This document shows positions 8,394 through 17,629 of a DNA stretch of 64,000 nucleotides, piece after piece. Numbering within the stretch: the first letter of the stretch is position 1; every line of letters starts with the position of its first letter. The DNA is from Paenibacillus peoriae KCTC 3763 (GTDB taxonomy: Bacteria; Bacillota; Bacilli; Paenibacillales; Paenibacillaceae). The translations under genes and the position numbers were made by a program. The notes beneath the pieces were generated by a model. That model saw only the letters and a list, made by a program, of their open reading frames with translations. It made no database searches and was not told where the DNA came from. The DNA is taken from positions 558,001 to 622,000 of the forward strand of contig NZ_AGFX01000011.1 in assembly GCF_000236805.1 (NCBI RefSeq). Reading direction: 5' to 3'.

Positions 8394-9467
8394 ATGAAGA
8401 ATGATCGGGTGTTAAAGCTGCGGCAGGCGCTTGGCGAGCAAAATCTGCGTGCCATGCTGATTACTAGCCCTGTCAACCGCCGATATTTGACAGGCTTCAC
8501 AGGTTCGGCGGGTTATGTGCTGATCACGGAATCCCATAGCTACCTGCTGACCGACTTTCGTTATATGACGCAGGCGACCGAACAAGCTAAAGGTTTTACG
8601 GTGGTGCAGCACGCTGCTCAGGTCATGGAAACAGTGAAAGAGTTGCTGTCCTCCCATCAGATCAGTGAAACAGGCTTCGAGCAAGACGATGTATCTGTTG
8701 CTACGCATAAAGCTTACAGCGAAGCTTTGTCGCCTCTTACGCTGGTTCCGGTGTCAGGCATTGTGGAGAAGCTGCGGGTGTACAAGGATGCTAAAGAGCT
8801 GGAAGTGATGCAGCGGGCAGCAGATTTGGCAGACGCCACATTTGCACACATTTTACCTTACATCAAACCGGGTGTCAGCGAGCGTGAGCTGGATCTGGAA
8901 ATGGAATTTTTCATGCGCAAGCAAGGAGCTACCTCTTCTTCATTTGACACGATTGTGGCATCCGGGGTTCGTTCGGCATTGCCTCATGGGGTAGCCAGCG
9001 CCAAGTTGGTACAAGCGGGCGAACTGATTACGTTTGACTTTGGCGCATTGCTGGATGGCTACTGCTCCGATCTGACTCGTACAGTAGCTACGCAAGGGGA
9101 CTTATCGCCTCAGCTGCGTGAAATCTACGATATTGTGCTCAAGGCGCAGCTTCACGCTCTGGAACATATTAAACCTGGCATGACTGGCCGAGAAGCGGAT
9201 GCGCTGACTCGCGATATCATTGCAAGTCATGGCTATGGAGATCATTTCGGGCACAGTACAGGTCATGGTCTGGGCATGGAAGTGCATGAATCCACACGTC
9301 TGTCGAAGGTGAGTGATGATATTCTGGAGCCGGGTATGGTTGTAACGGTCGAGCCGGGTATTTATGTACCTGGATTGGGCGGCGTGCGGATTGAGGATGA
9401 TATCGTTATTACAGATAGCGGCATCAAAGTATTAACACATTCAAGCAAGGAATTTACGGTCGTTTAA
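8394..9467 (+). CDS. Xaa-Pro aminopeptidase (M24 family)
   Basis: The 357-residue protein has a creatinase-like N-terminal domain (1-130) and a pita-bread M24 catalytic domain. Metal ligands are visible as Asp in ITFDFGALLDGYCSDLTRT (both Asp), His in HSTGHGLGMEVHE, and Glu in TVEPGIY and GVRIEDD. It removes N-terminal residues before proline. It corresponds to yqhT (papA) of Bacillus and lies directly upstream of efp, whose product helps translate polyproline; the two genes are commonly paired. Confidence 0.93.
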   Translation: MKNDRVLKLRQALGEQNLRAMLITSPVNRRYLTGFTGSAGYVLITESHSYLLTDFRYMTQATEQAKGFTVVQHAAQVMETVKELLSSHQISETGFEQDDVSVATHKAYSEALSPLTLVPVSGIVEKLRVYKDAKELEVMQRAADLADATFAHILPYIKPGVSERELDLEMEFFMRKQGATSSSFDTIVASGVRSALPHGVASAKLVQAGELITFDFGALLDGYCSDLTRTVATQGDLSPQLREIYDIVLKAQLHALEHIKPGMTGREADALTRDIIASHGYGDHFGHSTGHGLGMEVHESTRLSKVSDDILEPGMVVTVEPGIYVPGLGGVRIEDDIVITDSGIKVLTHSSKEFTVV

Positions 9468-9500
9468 TAACGATAACTGTCCTGTAGGAGGGGTATTTTA

Positions 9501-10058
9501 GTGATTAACGTTAATGATTTTAAAACAGGTTTGACCGTCGAGGTAGACGGAGATATTTTTACGGTGCTGGACTTCCAACACGTAAAACCGGGTAAAGGTG
9601 CAGCGTTCGTACGCTCCAAGCTGAAAAACTTGCGCAACGGCAACACCGTTGAACGTACATTCCGTGCGGGTGAAACGATTGGTCGTGCACAAATCGAAAA
9701 TCGTGGTGTATCTTACCTCTATGCAAGTGCAGATGATCATACATTCATGGACAACGAAACTTACGATCAGTTCACATTGTCCAGCGATCAGCTGAAATGG
9801 GAGCTTAACTTCCTGAAAGAAAATATGAATGTAAATATTGTCAGCTATAACGGAGAAATTCTGGGGATTAACCTGCCTACGAGCGTAGAGCTTAAAGTAG
9901 TCGAAACCGAACCGGGTATTAAAGGCAATACGGCTACAGGTGCGACCAAAAATGCCAAATTGGAAACAGGTCTGAATGTTCAGGTTCCTTTGTTCATTAA
10001 CCAAGATGACGTATTGTTAATTGATACTCGTGACGGTAAATACATGTCTCGCGCATAA
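9501..10058 (+). CDS. efp: Elongation factor P
   Basis: At 185 residues it has the normal EF-P length, with an N-terminal KOW-like domain ([33 protein letters not shown], split here by residue class) and two OB-folds. The tip of domain I has the sequence KPGKGAA, with Lys at the usual modification position. The C-terminus holds the [16 protein letters not shown] motif. The protein binds between P and E sites and rescues ribosomes stalled on prolines. GTG start at 9501, preceded by GTAGGAGGGGTATTTTA. A strong terminator follows. Confidence 0.97.
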   Translation: MINVNDFKTGLTVEVDGDIFTVLDFQHVKPGKGAAFVRSKLKNLRNGNTVERTFRAGETIGRAQIENRGVSYLYASADDHTFMDNETYDQFTLSSDQLKWELNFLKENMNVNIVSYNGEILGINLPTSVELKVVETEPGIKGNTATGATKNAKLETGLNVQVPLFINQDDVLLIDTRDGKYMSRA

Positions 10059-10080
10059 TTTTTTTCCAGTTTTTAAAAGT

Positions 10081-10113
10081 CCTCTGTCCTTGTTAAGGGC
10101 AGAGGATATTTTT
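10081..10113 (+). terminator. efp terminator
   Basis: CCTCTGTCC / GGGCAGAGG stem with a TTGTTAA loop, then ATATTTTTAT. Confidence 0.85.
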
Positions 10114-10258
10114 ATAAGGATTTATGATTAAAAAACATTGGCTCCGTATAGCACTTTCGTATTATACTGTACTAAAGTTTATGCCGCAGGATGTCACGTT
10201 CAAGTCGGTTGTGCCATCTCAAGGTTACATACTGTTGAGTCTGAGGGAGTGAATATCG

Positions 10259-11512
10259 TTGTCTTTGTATGTCATGAAATTCGGAGGCAGTTCCGTCGGT
10301 GATACGGAACGCATGAAACGCGTGGCAAAACGCGTTGTTGAGAAACAGAGTGAAGGGCATCAATGTGTAGTGGTCGTTTCCGCAATGGGAGACACGACAG
10401 ACGAACTGATTGACCAGGCCAAATTGCTGAATGAGCAGTTGCCTGCACGTGAGTTGGATATGCTGATGACGACAGGCGAGCAAATTTCGATCGCATTATT
10501 GTCAATGGCTATTCAGCAGTTGGGTCATGAGGCGGTATCGTTTACGGGATGGCAAGCTGGTTTCCGTACTGAATCTGATTTTGGTCGCGCACGGATTACG
10601 GACATTCAGCCTCAGCGTGTGCTGGATGCACTGAGCAGCAACAAGATTGTCGTTGTAGCCGGTTTCCAGGGGATGTCTGCCGAGGGAGACATTACGACGC
10701 TGGGACGTGGAGGTTCCGATACGACGGCGGTTGCACTGGCGGCAGCGATTCAAGCTGACGCATGCGAAATTTACACAGATGTAGACGGCATTTATTCTAC
10801 AGACCCACGGATCGTGAAGGTTGCTCGCAAGCTGAAAGAAATTTCGTATGATGAAATGCTGGAATTAGCCAATCTGGGGGCGGCTGTATTGCATCCCCGT
10901 GCCGTAGAATATGCCAAACATAATCGGGTACCGTTGATTGTACGGTCCAGTTTTAACCATAATGAAGGAACGGTCGTAAAGGAGGATGCAGTAATGGAGC
11001 AGGGCGTTGTAGTCAGTGGGATTGCATATGATAAAAATGTAGCAAGAATCAGCATTTTGGGCGTCGCCGATATCCCTGGTGTACTCGCAAAAGTATTCGG
11101 AACACTGGCGGCAGCCAAAATTGATGTAGATATTATTGTACAGAGCGGGGTTGAAGCGGGTAAAGCAGACTTCTCCTTTACGGTAGCTCTAACGGACCGT
11201 GAAGCAGCACTGAAGACGCTGGAAGGTATTCGCGGCGAGCTTCCATATCGTGAAGTGACATCTGAGGAAAACCTGGTTAAGGTATCCATTGTGGGCGCAG
11301 GCATGGTTAGCCACCCGGGGGTTGCGGCGCAAATGTTCTCAGTGTTGGCAGAGCAAGGCGTTAGCATTAAAATGGTCAGCACATCTGAAATTAAAGTATC
11401 GTGTGTCATTGAGGCTGGTAAGCTTCATGAGGTTATTCAGGCGCTGCACACAGCGTACAACCTGGATACCGAGGAGCAAGTATTTGTGGGTGGACCGAAG
11501 GACCGTCGTTAA
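10259..11512 (+). CDS. lysC: Aspartokinase (LysC type, with internal beta-subunit start)
   Basis: The 417-residue protein has an amino-acid kinase domain (1-240, KFGGSSVGD, MTTGEQISIALL, FQGMSAEGDITTLGRGGSDTTA across strands) and two C-terminal ACT domains (about 265-400). It phosphorylates aspartate at the head of the lysine, diaminopimelate, methionine and threonine pathways. The start is TTG at 10259 after GAGGGAGTG. A strong internal Shine-Dalgarno at 10978-10985 precedes an in-frame ATG at 10994. As in B. subtilis LysC, this would yield a separate 172-residue ACT-only beta subunit. No riboswitch is seen upstream. Confidence 0.93.
   Translation: MSLYVMKFGGSSVGDTERMKRVAKRVVEKQSEGHQCVVVVSAMGDTTDELIDQAKLLNEQLPARELDMLMTTGEQISIALLSMAIQQLGHEAVSFTGWQAGFRTESDFGRARITDIQPQRVLDALSSNKIVVVAGFQGMSAEGDITTLGRGGSDTTAVALAAAIQADACEIYTDVDGIYSTDPRIVKVARKLKEISYDEMLELANLGAAVLHPRAVEYAKHNRVPLIVRSSFNHNEGTVVKEDAVMEQGVVVSGIAYDKNVARISILGVADIPGVLAKVFGTLAAAKIDVDIIVQSGVEAGKADFSFTVALTDREAALKTLEGIRGELPYREVTSEENLVKVSIVGAGMVSHPGVAAQMFSVLAEQGVSIKMVSTSEIKVSCVIEAGKLHEVIQALHTAYNLDTEEQVFVGGPKDRR
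10978..10996 (+). promoter_or_regulatory. Internal ribosome binding site for the LysC beta subunit
   Basis: AAAGGAGG (10978-10985) stands 8 nt before ATG 10994, exactly in frame with lysC (codon 246). The product would be the regulatory ACT-domain half alone, as established for B. subtilis aspartokinase II. Confidence 0.75.
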
Positions 11513-11558
11513 TAAAGCTGCTTATAGTTTTATAATCATAGAATGTTGTGGTAGGTTA

Positions 11559-11605
11559 AGAGGTTGTCCAACAGTATGAGTCTGACTGTGGGGCAGCCTC
11601 TTTTT
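11559..11605 (+). terminator. lysC terminator
   Basis: AGAGGTTGTCC pairs with GGGCAGCCTCT, followed by TTTTT. The rest of the 330-bp gap up to spoIIIAA holds nothing else I can assign beyond a likely promoter region. Confidence 0.75.
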
Positions 11606-11847
11606 GCTGTAAATCTATCTTTTCTATTCAAGGGTATCCCTTTGCCGACAAGGCTTTGAGGTGCTCTTTTTTGATTTAAGGAAATAAAGCAAAGGAGCTT
11701 GAACAAGTGAAGAAAAGGCCTGTTAAGTGCTGATAGAAGCGGTGAAATTCTCGACTAGGTTTTCGATATATTTTCGGCATAAAAAGCGAGAGTCAGCCAT
11801 AGACTTGTCTTAAAGAAAAAGGACAACTGTGAGGGGGCGGCATCGGT

Positions 11848-12843
11848 ATGGAATGGCTGGAGTTATTTCCCGAACCGTTGCACGGTATACTCGGAAAGCT
11901 TCCAGAAACGGTATTTAAGCAACTGGAAGAAATTCGGGTCCGGGAGGGAAGGCCGCTGGAAATTAACACGAATGGTGAACATCATTTTGTAACGTCCGCG
12001 GGTCGACTGACTTTGAACCATATGGAAGCCTATAAGCCTAACCGGGAGGATGCCCACCGTTTGCTGGATTTTATCAGCAATCATTCCCTGTATACCATGG
12101 AGGAGGAGCTGCGCAAAGGTTTTATTACGATTCCCGGCGGTCATCGGATTGGGCTGGCGGGAAGAACCGTGCTTAGCAGGGGACGAGTGGAGCATTTGAG
12201 GGATATAAGCAGCTTTAATGTAAGAATTGCCCGGGCAATTCCCGGTGTAGCTGATCGGATATTGCCTTATGTAGCGGATCAAAAGTCCGGAAAAGTCCGG
12301 CATACGCTCATCTTATCCCCTCCTCAGCATGGCAAAACGACACTGCTTAGGGACTTGGCTCGGCAGCTAAGCTACGGAGGGGTGGGAAGTAACGGGGGGC
12401 GACGAAGTGGACTTAAGGTAGGCATTATAGACGAACGTTCTGAAATTGCCGGCAGTCACAAGGGTATCCCCGGATTTGATGTCGGACCTCGCACCGATGT
12501 ATTGGACGGATGTCCAAAAGCAGAAGGCATGATGATGATGATTCGCTCGATGTCACCGGATGTGCTCATTGTCGATGAAATCGGGCGACCAGAGGATGCC
12601 GAGGCGGTGCGTGAAGCACTACATGCGGGCATCGCAGTCATTGCCTCTGCACATGGCCGTGATGTAGCCGAAATGGCGACCCGTTCTGCTCTTGCCGGAC
12701 TAACAGCAGGGCAGGAGCTATTTCAGCTCTATGTCATGCTGGAGAGGACGAGCCGGGGCGTCTCCTTCCGGCTGGCAGATGCCAAGCAGCGCAGGCTGAC
12801 ATTGTCTGGAGATGGGCAGAACGGAGGCATATCCTATGCTTAA
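11848..12843 (+). CDS. spoIIIAA: Stage III sporulation protein AA (ATPase)
   Basis: The 331-residue secretion-type ATPase has a Walker A motif PPQHGKTTLLRDLA (about residue 157) and a Walker B motif DVLIVDEIGRPED (about 234). It powers the SpoIIIA-SpoIIQ channel through which the mother cell feeds the forespore and is required for late sigma-G activity. It is the first gene of the eight-gene spoIIIA operon. Its stop overlaps the start of spoIIIAB by 8 bp. Confidence 0.95.
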   Translation: MEWLELFPEPLHGILGKLPETVFKQLEEIRVREGRPLEINTNGEHHFVTSAGRLTLNHMEAYKPNREDAHRLLDFISNHSLYTMEEELRKGFITIPGGHRIGLAGRTVLSRGRVEHLRDISSFNVRIARAIPGVADRILPYVADQKSGKVRHTLILSPPQHGKTTLLRDLARQLSYGGVGSNGGRRSGLKVGIIDERSEIAGSHKGIPGFDVGPRTDVLDGCPKAEGMMMMIRSMSPDVLIVDEIGRPEDAEAVREALHAGIAVIASAHGRDVAEMATRSALAGLTAGQELFQLYVMLERTSRGVSFRLADAKQRRLTLSGDGQNGGISYA

Positions 12844-13354
12844 GCTGCTGGGAGCCGCGTTGGTTATACTAGCCGCTACGCTGGCAGGCTGGCAGCGGGC
12901 AAGGCAGTTTGCGATGCGGCCGCGGCAGATCAGGGAACTAATTCTTGCGCTGCAAAGACTGACCACCGAGGTCTCCTACGGAGTGTCCCCGCTGCCGGAT
13001 GCTTTCGCCAAGACAGGAGAGCCGCTGCGGGAGCCGCTGCGAACCTTGTTCACACAAGCCTCACGCTGGATGCACCCCTCTTTTGGCCTGACCGCCAGAG
13101 AAAGCTTGCATAAAGCAATTGAAGATTCGTGGAGCCGTTCCTCTATGCAGCAGGCCGAGAAGGAGGCGATGCGGCAGCTTGCTTACAGCCTCGGAACCAG
13201 CGACCGTGAAGACCAGATCAAGCACATTGCGCTAACTATCCAGCAGTTATCCCATGAAGAAGCGCAGGCGCAGGCAGATCAGGTGAGATACGAGCGCATG
13301 AGCAGAAGCCTGGGACTGCTGATCGGAGCATTGATCGTCATTTTGATCTATTAG
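12836..13354 (+). CDS. spoIIIAB: Stage III sporulation protein AB
   Basis: The 172-residue protein has an N-terminal membrane segment, a helical domain like that of type II secretion GspF, and a C-terminal membrane anchor (LGLLIGALIVILIY). The start at ATG 12836 follows GGAGGCATATCCT and overlaps spoIIIAA, implying translational coupling. It is an inner-membrane part of the mother cell-forespore channel. Confidence 0.93.
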   Translation: MLKLLGAALVILAATLAGWQRARQFAMRPRQIRELILALQRLTTEVSYGVSPLPDAFAKTGEPLREPLRTLFTQASRWMHPSFGLTARESLHKAIEDSWSRSSMQQAEKEAMRQLAYSLGTSDREDQIKHIALTIQQLSHEEAQAQADQVRYERMSRSLGLLIGALIVILIY

Positions 13355-13366
13355 CGGGGTGCTCGA

Positions 13367-13570
13367 ATGAATTTAGAAGTGAACGCGATCTTCCAGATAG
13401 CTGGAATCGGCATTATCATCGCCATGATTCATACCGTACTTAAGCAAATGGGCAAGGAGGACATGGCCCATTGGGTTACGGTTATCGGTTTTGTTGTGGT
13501 GCTGTTCATGGTGGTACGAATGCTGGATAACCTTCTGCAAGAGATCAAATCAATCTTTCTTTTTCAGTAG
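13367..13570 (+). CDS. spoIIIAC: Stage III sporulation protein AC
   Basis: This 67-residue protein consists of two membrane helices (IFQIAGIGIIIAMIHTVLK and VTVIGFVVVLFMVVRMLDNL), the usual size and sequence for SpoIIIAC. It is a channel component in the mother-cell membrane. It is 12 bp from spoIIIAB and 8 bp from spoIIIAD. Confidence 0.95.
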   Translation: MNLEVNAIFQIAGIGIIIAMIHTVLKQMGKEDMAHWVTVIGFVVVLFMVVRMLDNLLQEIKSIFLFQ

Positions 13571-13578
13571 GTGGATAC

Positions 13579-13968
13579 ATGGAAATCATTCAGGTGGTGG
13601 GATTTGCACTCATTGCCACAGTCCTCATTTTGGTCATTAAGGAACAGAAGCCGATGTTTGCCTTTTTAATTGCAACCGCTGCGGGAGTCGTTATTTTCCT
13701 GCTGCTGATTGGCAAGATCGGATCTGTAGTTGCCGTGCTGGAGCGACTGGCCAGATCTTCAGGTATGGACATGATTTATTTTAAAACGGTACTGAAAATT
13801 ATCGGAATTGCTTATATCGCCGAATTTGGAGCGCAGATCGTTCGGGATGCGGGGCAGGACGGCATTGCCTCCAAAATTGAGCTTACGGGAAAGGTGCTTA
13901 TTATGGTGCTTGCCATCCCAATTATCAGCATTATTATTGACACAATTCTGAAGCTGATGCCCGCCTGA
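13579..13968 (+). CDS. spoIIIAD: Stage III sporulation protein AD
   Basis: A 129-residue protein of four hydrophobic segments, distantly like SpoIIIAC, with the family sequence YFKTVLKIIGIAYIAEFGAQ. It is an integral-membrane channel component of the spoIIIA operon. GTGGATACATGG at 13570 places the ATG at 13579. Confidence 0.95.
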   Translation: MEIIQVVGFALIATVLILVIKEQKPMFAFLIATAAGVVIFLLLIGKIGSVVAVLERLARSSGMDMIYFKTVLKIIGIAYIAEFGAQIVRDAGQDGIASKIELTGKVLIMVLAIPIISIIIDTILKLMPA

Positions 13969-13980
13969 GGGGGTGATGCC

Positions 13981-15171
13981 ATGAAAAGGATGGGGGGCAT
14001 GCCGAATCTCAAAGTAATTACAGTTTTGCTGCTATGTCTCTGGTGCGCCTCGGCTGCGGTTCTCTTTGCAGATACGCCTTCCAACGAATGGATCAAACAG
14101 CAGGCGGAGCAAATGCCAAAAGATGAAGTTGAACACTATTGGGATGGGCTAATGCAGCAATACGGCGGATTTTTCCCTGATCAGAAAATGCCTTCTTTCA
14201 TGGACATGCTTCTTCCCGGTGGTGAAGGATTTAGCATTAAGAGTGTATTGAGCGCTATCGTTGATTTTTTTATTCATGAAATCCGGGTAAATGCCAAGCT
14301 GCTCGTCACCATTGTCATGCTCAGCATTATGAGTATGGTGCTGGAAACGCTGCAAAGCGCTTTTGAAAGCAAGCAGGTCAGTAAAGTCGCCTACGCCATC
14401 GTGTACATGGTCATTATCATCCTGGCGATTAACAGTTTTAGTGTAGCCATTGGTTATGCCAAAGAAGCTATTGACAGCATGATTCACTTCATGATGGCAA
14501 TGCTGCCCTTGCTGTTTACCATGTTGGCCTCCATGGGTAACGTCGTCACGGTTTCGGTTACCCACCCGCTGATCGTTTTTATGATTAACACGGTCGGGGC
14601 AGTCATTCATACGCTGGTTTTCCCGCTGCTCTTCTTCTCGGCCGTGCTGTATCTGGTCAACTCACTTACAGGTAAATACAAGCTGACCCAGTTAGCCGAT
14701 CTGCTGCGAAATGCTGGAGTAGGGGTGCTGGGGGTGCTGCTGACGGTTTTCCTCGGAGTCATTTCGGTACAGGGCTTGACGTCGTCGGTTACGGACGGAT
14801 TAACGATTCGTACAGCCAAATATATTACGGGCAGTTTTGTTCCAGTAGTTGGCAAAGCGTTGTCGGATGCGACAGATACAGTCATTTCGGCTTCGTTGCT
14901 TGTTAAAAATGCCATTGGTCTGGTGGGAGTCATTATTATTTTATTCCTGTGCGCTTTCCCTGCTCTCAAAATTCTGACACTGGCTCTCATTTATAAAGTA
15001 ACTGCTGCAATCATGCAGCCTTTGGGAGAAACGCCCATAGTGGAATGTCTGGATGCGATCGGCAAAAGCATGATTTATGTTTTCGCAGCGCTGGCGGCAG
15101 TGGGCTTAATGTCCTTTCTTGCGATTACTGTCATGCTCGCAGCAGGCAATATGACGGTCATGATGAGGTGA
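13981..15171 (+). CDS. spoIIIAE: Stage III sporulation protein AE
   Basis: The 396-residue polytopic protein has an N-terminal signal-like segment, an extracytoplasmic stretch (about 30-90), and some eight membrane helices. These carry the family motifs GVLGVLLTVFLGVISVQGL and KYITGSFVPVVGKALSDA. It is the largest membrane component of the channel. GGGGGTGATGCC precedes the ATG. Confidence 0.95.
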   Translation: MKRMGGMPNLKVITVLLLCLWCASAAVLFADTPSNEWIKQQAEQMPKDEVEHYWDGLMQQYGGFFPDQKMPSFMDMLLPGGEGFSIKSVLSAIVDFFIHEIRVNAKLLVTIVMLSIMSMVLETLQSAFESKQVSKVAYAIVYMVIIILAINSFSVAIGYAKEAIDSMIHFMMAMLPLLFTMLASMGNVVTVSVTHPLIVFMINTVGAVIHTLVFPLLFFSAVLYLVNSLTGKYKLTQLADLLRNAGVGVLGVLLTVFLGVISVQGLTSSVTDGLTIRTAKYITGSFVPVVGKALSDATDTVISASLLVKNAIGLVGVIIILFLCAFPALKILTLALIYKVTAAIMQPLGETPIVECLDAIGKSMIYVFAALAAVGLMSFLAITVMLAAGNMTVMMR

Positions 15172-15209
15172 ATCAATGCACGCAATCCAACGGGAGGGAG
15201 GGGAGTGAC

Positions 15210-15980
15210 GTGACCTGGCTGGGAGGATGGCTTAAGGAACTGGTGCTGATTGTGCTGCTGGCTTCTTTTGTCGATATGATCTTACCGAGCCGATCCATGG
15301 AAAGGTATGTCAAGCTCGTACTCAGCCTGCTTATTTTACTGACGCTGCTCTCTCCGGTCGTACGTCTGCTGAGCACCAGTCCCTCGGAGATTTTGGGGCG
15401 AGCATTTGATCTTCAACGTCGGGCAGAAATGGGTCAGAGGGAACCGACATTGGAGGAGATTTTAGCAAAAGGCAACAAGCTGAAGCAACAGCAGGAGCAG
15501 AGCTCCATGCAATGGGCCGGCCAAGAAGTAGCCAAAGAAATGAAAGCCCAGTTGGAGCAGTATACCGGATTACCCATTCAGTCGGTTCAAGTTACATTGG
15601 CACAAATGGAGCAGAAGGAATCGGGATTAAAGGCTGGAACAGGCATTCAGTCCGTTGTAGTCAAATTAGCAGAGCAGCAGCCAGAAAATGAAAAGAAAAG
15701 CACGAACACCCCGCCTGGCGCGGATTCCAAGCCAATTATGGTAGAGCCTGTTGCTGAAAAAACAGTCCATATTCACGTAGAGCCAACACCTTCGAATACT
15801 TCCGATCAAGCTGAGGGAACGCAAGCGAATACCCGAAACCCTGCCAAAAGTGCCAAAGATGCAACAGCAACGAGTACACAAGCTTTTGGTTTAATTACGG
15901 GGGTGCTGCGTGAAAAATGGGGGATCGACAGCAAAAATGTTCAAGTACTTCTTGCACAGAACGGAACACACGAATGGTAA
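15210..15980 (+). CDS. spoIIIAF: Stage III sporulation protein AF
   Basis: The protein has 256 residues from GTG at 15210 (VTWLGGWLKELVLIV), chosen because GGGAGGGAGGGGAG lies just upstream; the reading frame stays open earlier only within spoIIIAE. Two N-terminal membrane helices lead into a ring-building-motif-like domain split by a long Pro/Thr/Ala-rich insertion (about residues 160-225). The C-terminus has GVLREKWGIDSKNVQV. It forms part of the intermembrane ring system. Confidence 0.9.
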   Translation: MTWLGGWLKELVLIVLLASFVDMILPSRSMERYVKLVLSLLILLTLLSPVVRLLSTSPSEILGRAFDLQRRAEMGQREPTLEEILAKGNKLKQQQEQSSMQWAGQEVAKEMKAQLEQYTGLPIQSVQVTLAQMEQKESGLKAGTGIQSVVVKLAEQQPENEKKSTNTPPGADSKPIMVEPVAEKTVHIHVEPTPSNTSDQAEGTQANTRNPAKSAKDATATSTQAFGLITGVLREKWGIDSKNVQVLLAQNGTHEW

Positions 15981-15996
15981 CAGGAGGTGAGCAGAA

Positions 15997-16638
15997 ATGG
16001 GCAAATGGATGAAAAAACTGGAGAAATGGATGGGGGGAGGGGAGGAGGGAAGCAAAAGGTTCAATTCGTTTCGCTGGCTGCTTATTCTAGGTCTGATCGG
16101 TGTAGCCATCATGCTTTTTAATTCATTCGTCAATGTGAAAAAGGTGGACCCGGAAAACGTAGGGCGTGAACCGCCTGGCGTGATGAAAAATGAGCCTTCA
16201 CTAGAGACAACAGCGGGGGAAAAGAGCTCTTTTGCCGGGATCGAGAAGGTCTTTGAGGACAATATGAAGCAGATGCTGGAGCAGATTGTAGGTGTGGGAA
16301 CGGTTGATGTCATGGTTACCGTAGATTCCACCGAAGAGGTCATCGTCCAGCGCAATGTGAAGGATATGCAGGAAGAAAATAACGAAACGGACGCTAATGG
16401 CGGCCAACGGCATACCACTCAATATACACGCGATGGAGAGATCGTCACTTATGAATCGTCAGGAGGTCAGCACACCCCGATAGTTACCAAAAAAGTAAAG
16501 CCACAGGTGAGGGGAGTGCTCGTTGTGGCCATGGGGGCAGAAAACCCTACGGTGAAAAAGCTCATTATTGATGCTGTACAGAAGGGGCTTAATGTACCTT
16601 CCTACAAAATCTCAGTTGTACCGCGCAAGCAGGGATAA
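15997..16638 (+). CDS. spoIIIAG: Stage III sporulation protein AG
   Basis: The 213-residue protein has a single membrane helix (about 25-43, WLLILGLIGVAIMLFNSF) and an extracytoplasmic ring-building domain (about 80-213). That domain includes GVGTVDVMVTVDSTEEV, the expected wing, and VRGVLVVAMGAENPTVK. It oligomerises into a large ring in the space between mother cell and forespore. GGAGGTGAGCAGAA precedes the ATG. Confidence 0.94.
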   Translation: MGKWMKKLEKWMGGGEEGSKRFNSFRWLLILGLIGVAIMLFNSFVNVKKVDPENVGREPPGVMKNEPSLETTAGEKSSFAGIEKVFEDNMKQMLEQIVGVGTVDVMVTVDSTEEVIVQRNVKDMQEENNETDANGGQRHTTQYTRDGEIVTYESSGGQHTPIVTKKVKPQVRGVLVVAMGAENPTVKKLIIDAVQKGLNVPSYKISVVPRKQG

Positions 16639-16699
16639 TATGGGGTTCACACGCAAAAAAGCTAAGATATTAACCATTAATGAATATGGAGGACGGAAC

Positions 16700-17491
16700 A
16701 TGAATAATAAAAGACAAACCGTTTGGCTGGTGTCCATGCTGAGTTTAATGGTCGTGCTGTCTGCGTATTATTTGTTTACGGAGGACTCAAGCCCGGCAAA
16801 CCCGCCAGTGGCAGACAGTGAGCAAGTGAGCAAGGATAAGCAGGGAACCGCACAGGAAGCAACTTCGAAGGCAGTAGAGCAATTGAACGAGCTGAAAGTG
16901 AATGAAGTGGTGACGAATGGGGAAGTGACGAATGGAAAAGTCGATGGCGACGCAGCAGCTTCTTCCACGAAGTCGGTCACAGGAACAGAAACCTCAAAAG
17001 GCGATAAGGACACGGCAGCTAACCCTGCTGCTGGGTCGGCTGCATCTGATCAAAATACGACTGCAGCTAAGACAGACACAACCGCCAAAACCGATCAGCA
17101 AGTACTTGATCAAGTGACCACAGAGCAAGAGGCCAAACCTACAGCAGCAGCGGTGATTGATAACTATTTGCTGGAACGGGATGTGGAAAATCAAAAGAAA
17201 AATGACGAGCTAACAACTGCGATGAACGACAGTACACCTAAGAAAGCTGCAGAGGCGCAAAAGGAATTGCATGTGCTGGAAGATAAACAGGCCAAAATTA
17301 CTGGAATTGAAGAAGAGCTTCAGCAGCAGTTTGCCAATGCTGTCGTGCGTGAGGAAGATGCTGATAAATACAAAGTAGTTGTTCTGAGTGAGAAATTGGA
17401 TGCCAAACAAGCGGTAACCATTGTCGATAAAGTCATGAAAGAACTGAATGTCACGCAGGACAAAATCAGCGTGCAGTATGTTACACAATAA
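16700..17491 (+). CDS. spoIIIAH: Stage III sporulation protein AH
   Basis: The 263-residue protein starts at ATG 16700 after GGAGGACGGAAC. One membrane helix (about residues 8-25) is followed by a long low-complexity Thr/Ala/Asp/Lys linker (about 30-145), longer than in Bacillus. A C-terminal YscJ/FliF-like ring domain (about 150-263) ends in VVTLSEKLDAKQ-like sequence. It binds SpoIIQ across the intermembrane space. It is the last gene of the operon, with a terminator 18 bp later. Confidence 0.93.
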   Translation: MNNKRQTVWLVSMLSLMVVLSAYYLFTEDSSPANPPVADSEQVSKDKQGTAQEATSKAVEQLNELKVNEVVTNGEVTNGKVDGDAAASSTKSVTGTETSKGDKDTAANPAAGSAASDQNTTAAKTDTTAKTDQQVLDQVTTEQEAKPTAAAVIDNYLLERDVENQKKNDELTTAMNDSTPKKAAEAQKELHVLEDKQAKITGIEEELQQQFANAVVREEDADKYKVVVLSEKLDAKQAVTIVDKVMKELNVTQDKISVQYVTQ

Positions 17492-17508
17492 GACAAAGAT
17501 CGCGAAAA

Positions 17509-17541
17509 AGCCCGGATTTCTGCATAATCCCGGGCTCTTTC
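17509..17541 (+). terminator. spoIIIA operon terminator
   Basis: AGCCCGGAT / ATCCCGGGCT stem followed by CTTTCTATTTTT. Confidence 0.8.
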
Positions 17542-17556
17542 TATTTTTAATGATTG

Positions 17557-17565
17557 TGATATAAT
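17557..17565 (+). promoter_or_regulatory. Extended -10 of the accBC promoter
   Basis: TGATATAAT at 17557-17565 is an extended -10 element. No good -35 lies 17 bp upstream, as expected for this promoter class. The accB start is 65 bp downstream. Confidence 0.5.
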
Positions 17566-17629
17566 ACATAAAGCTGTTTCAACAATGTTATCAGCAACCG
17601 GCAAAATGCTGAAGGAGTGATTAATAGAG

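Noticed and set aside
10114-10258. Lysine riboswitch before aspartokinase
   Set aside because: The gap from the efp terminator to the start is under 150 bp and shows none of the long lysine-riboswitch helices.
15045-15209. SpoIIIAF starting at 15045
   Set aside because: The extension lies inside spoIIIAE in another frame; the strong ribosome site is just before GTG 15210.
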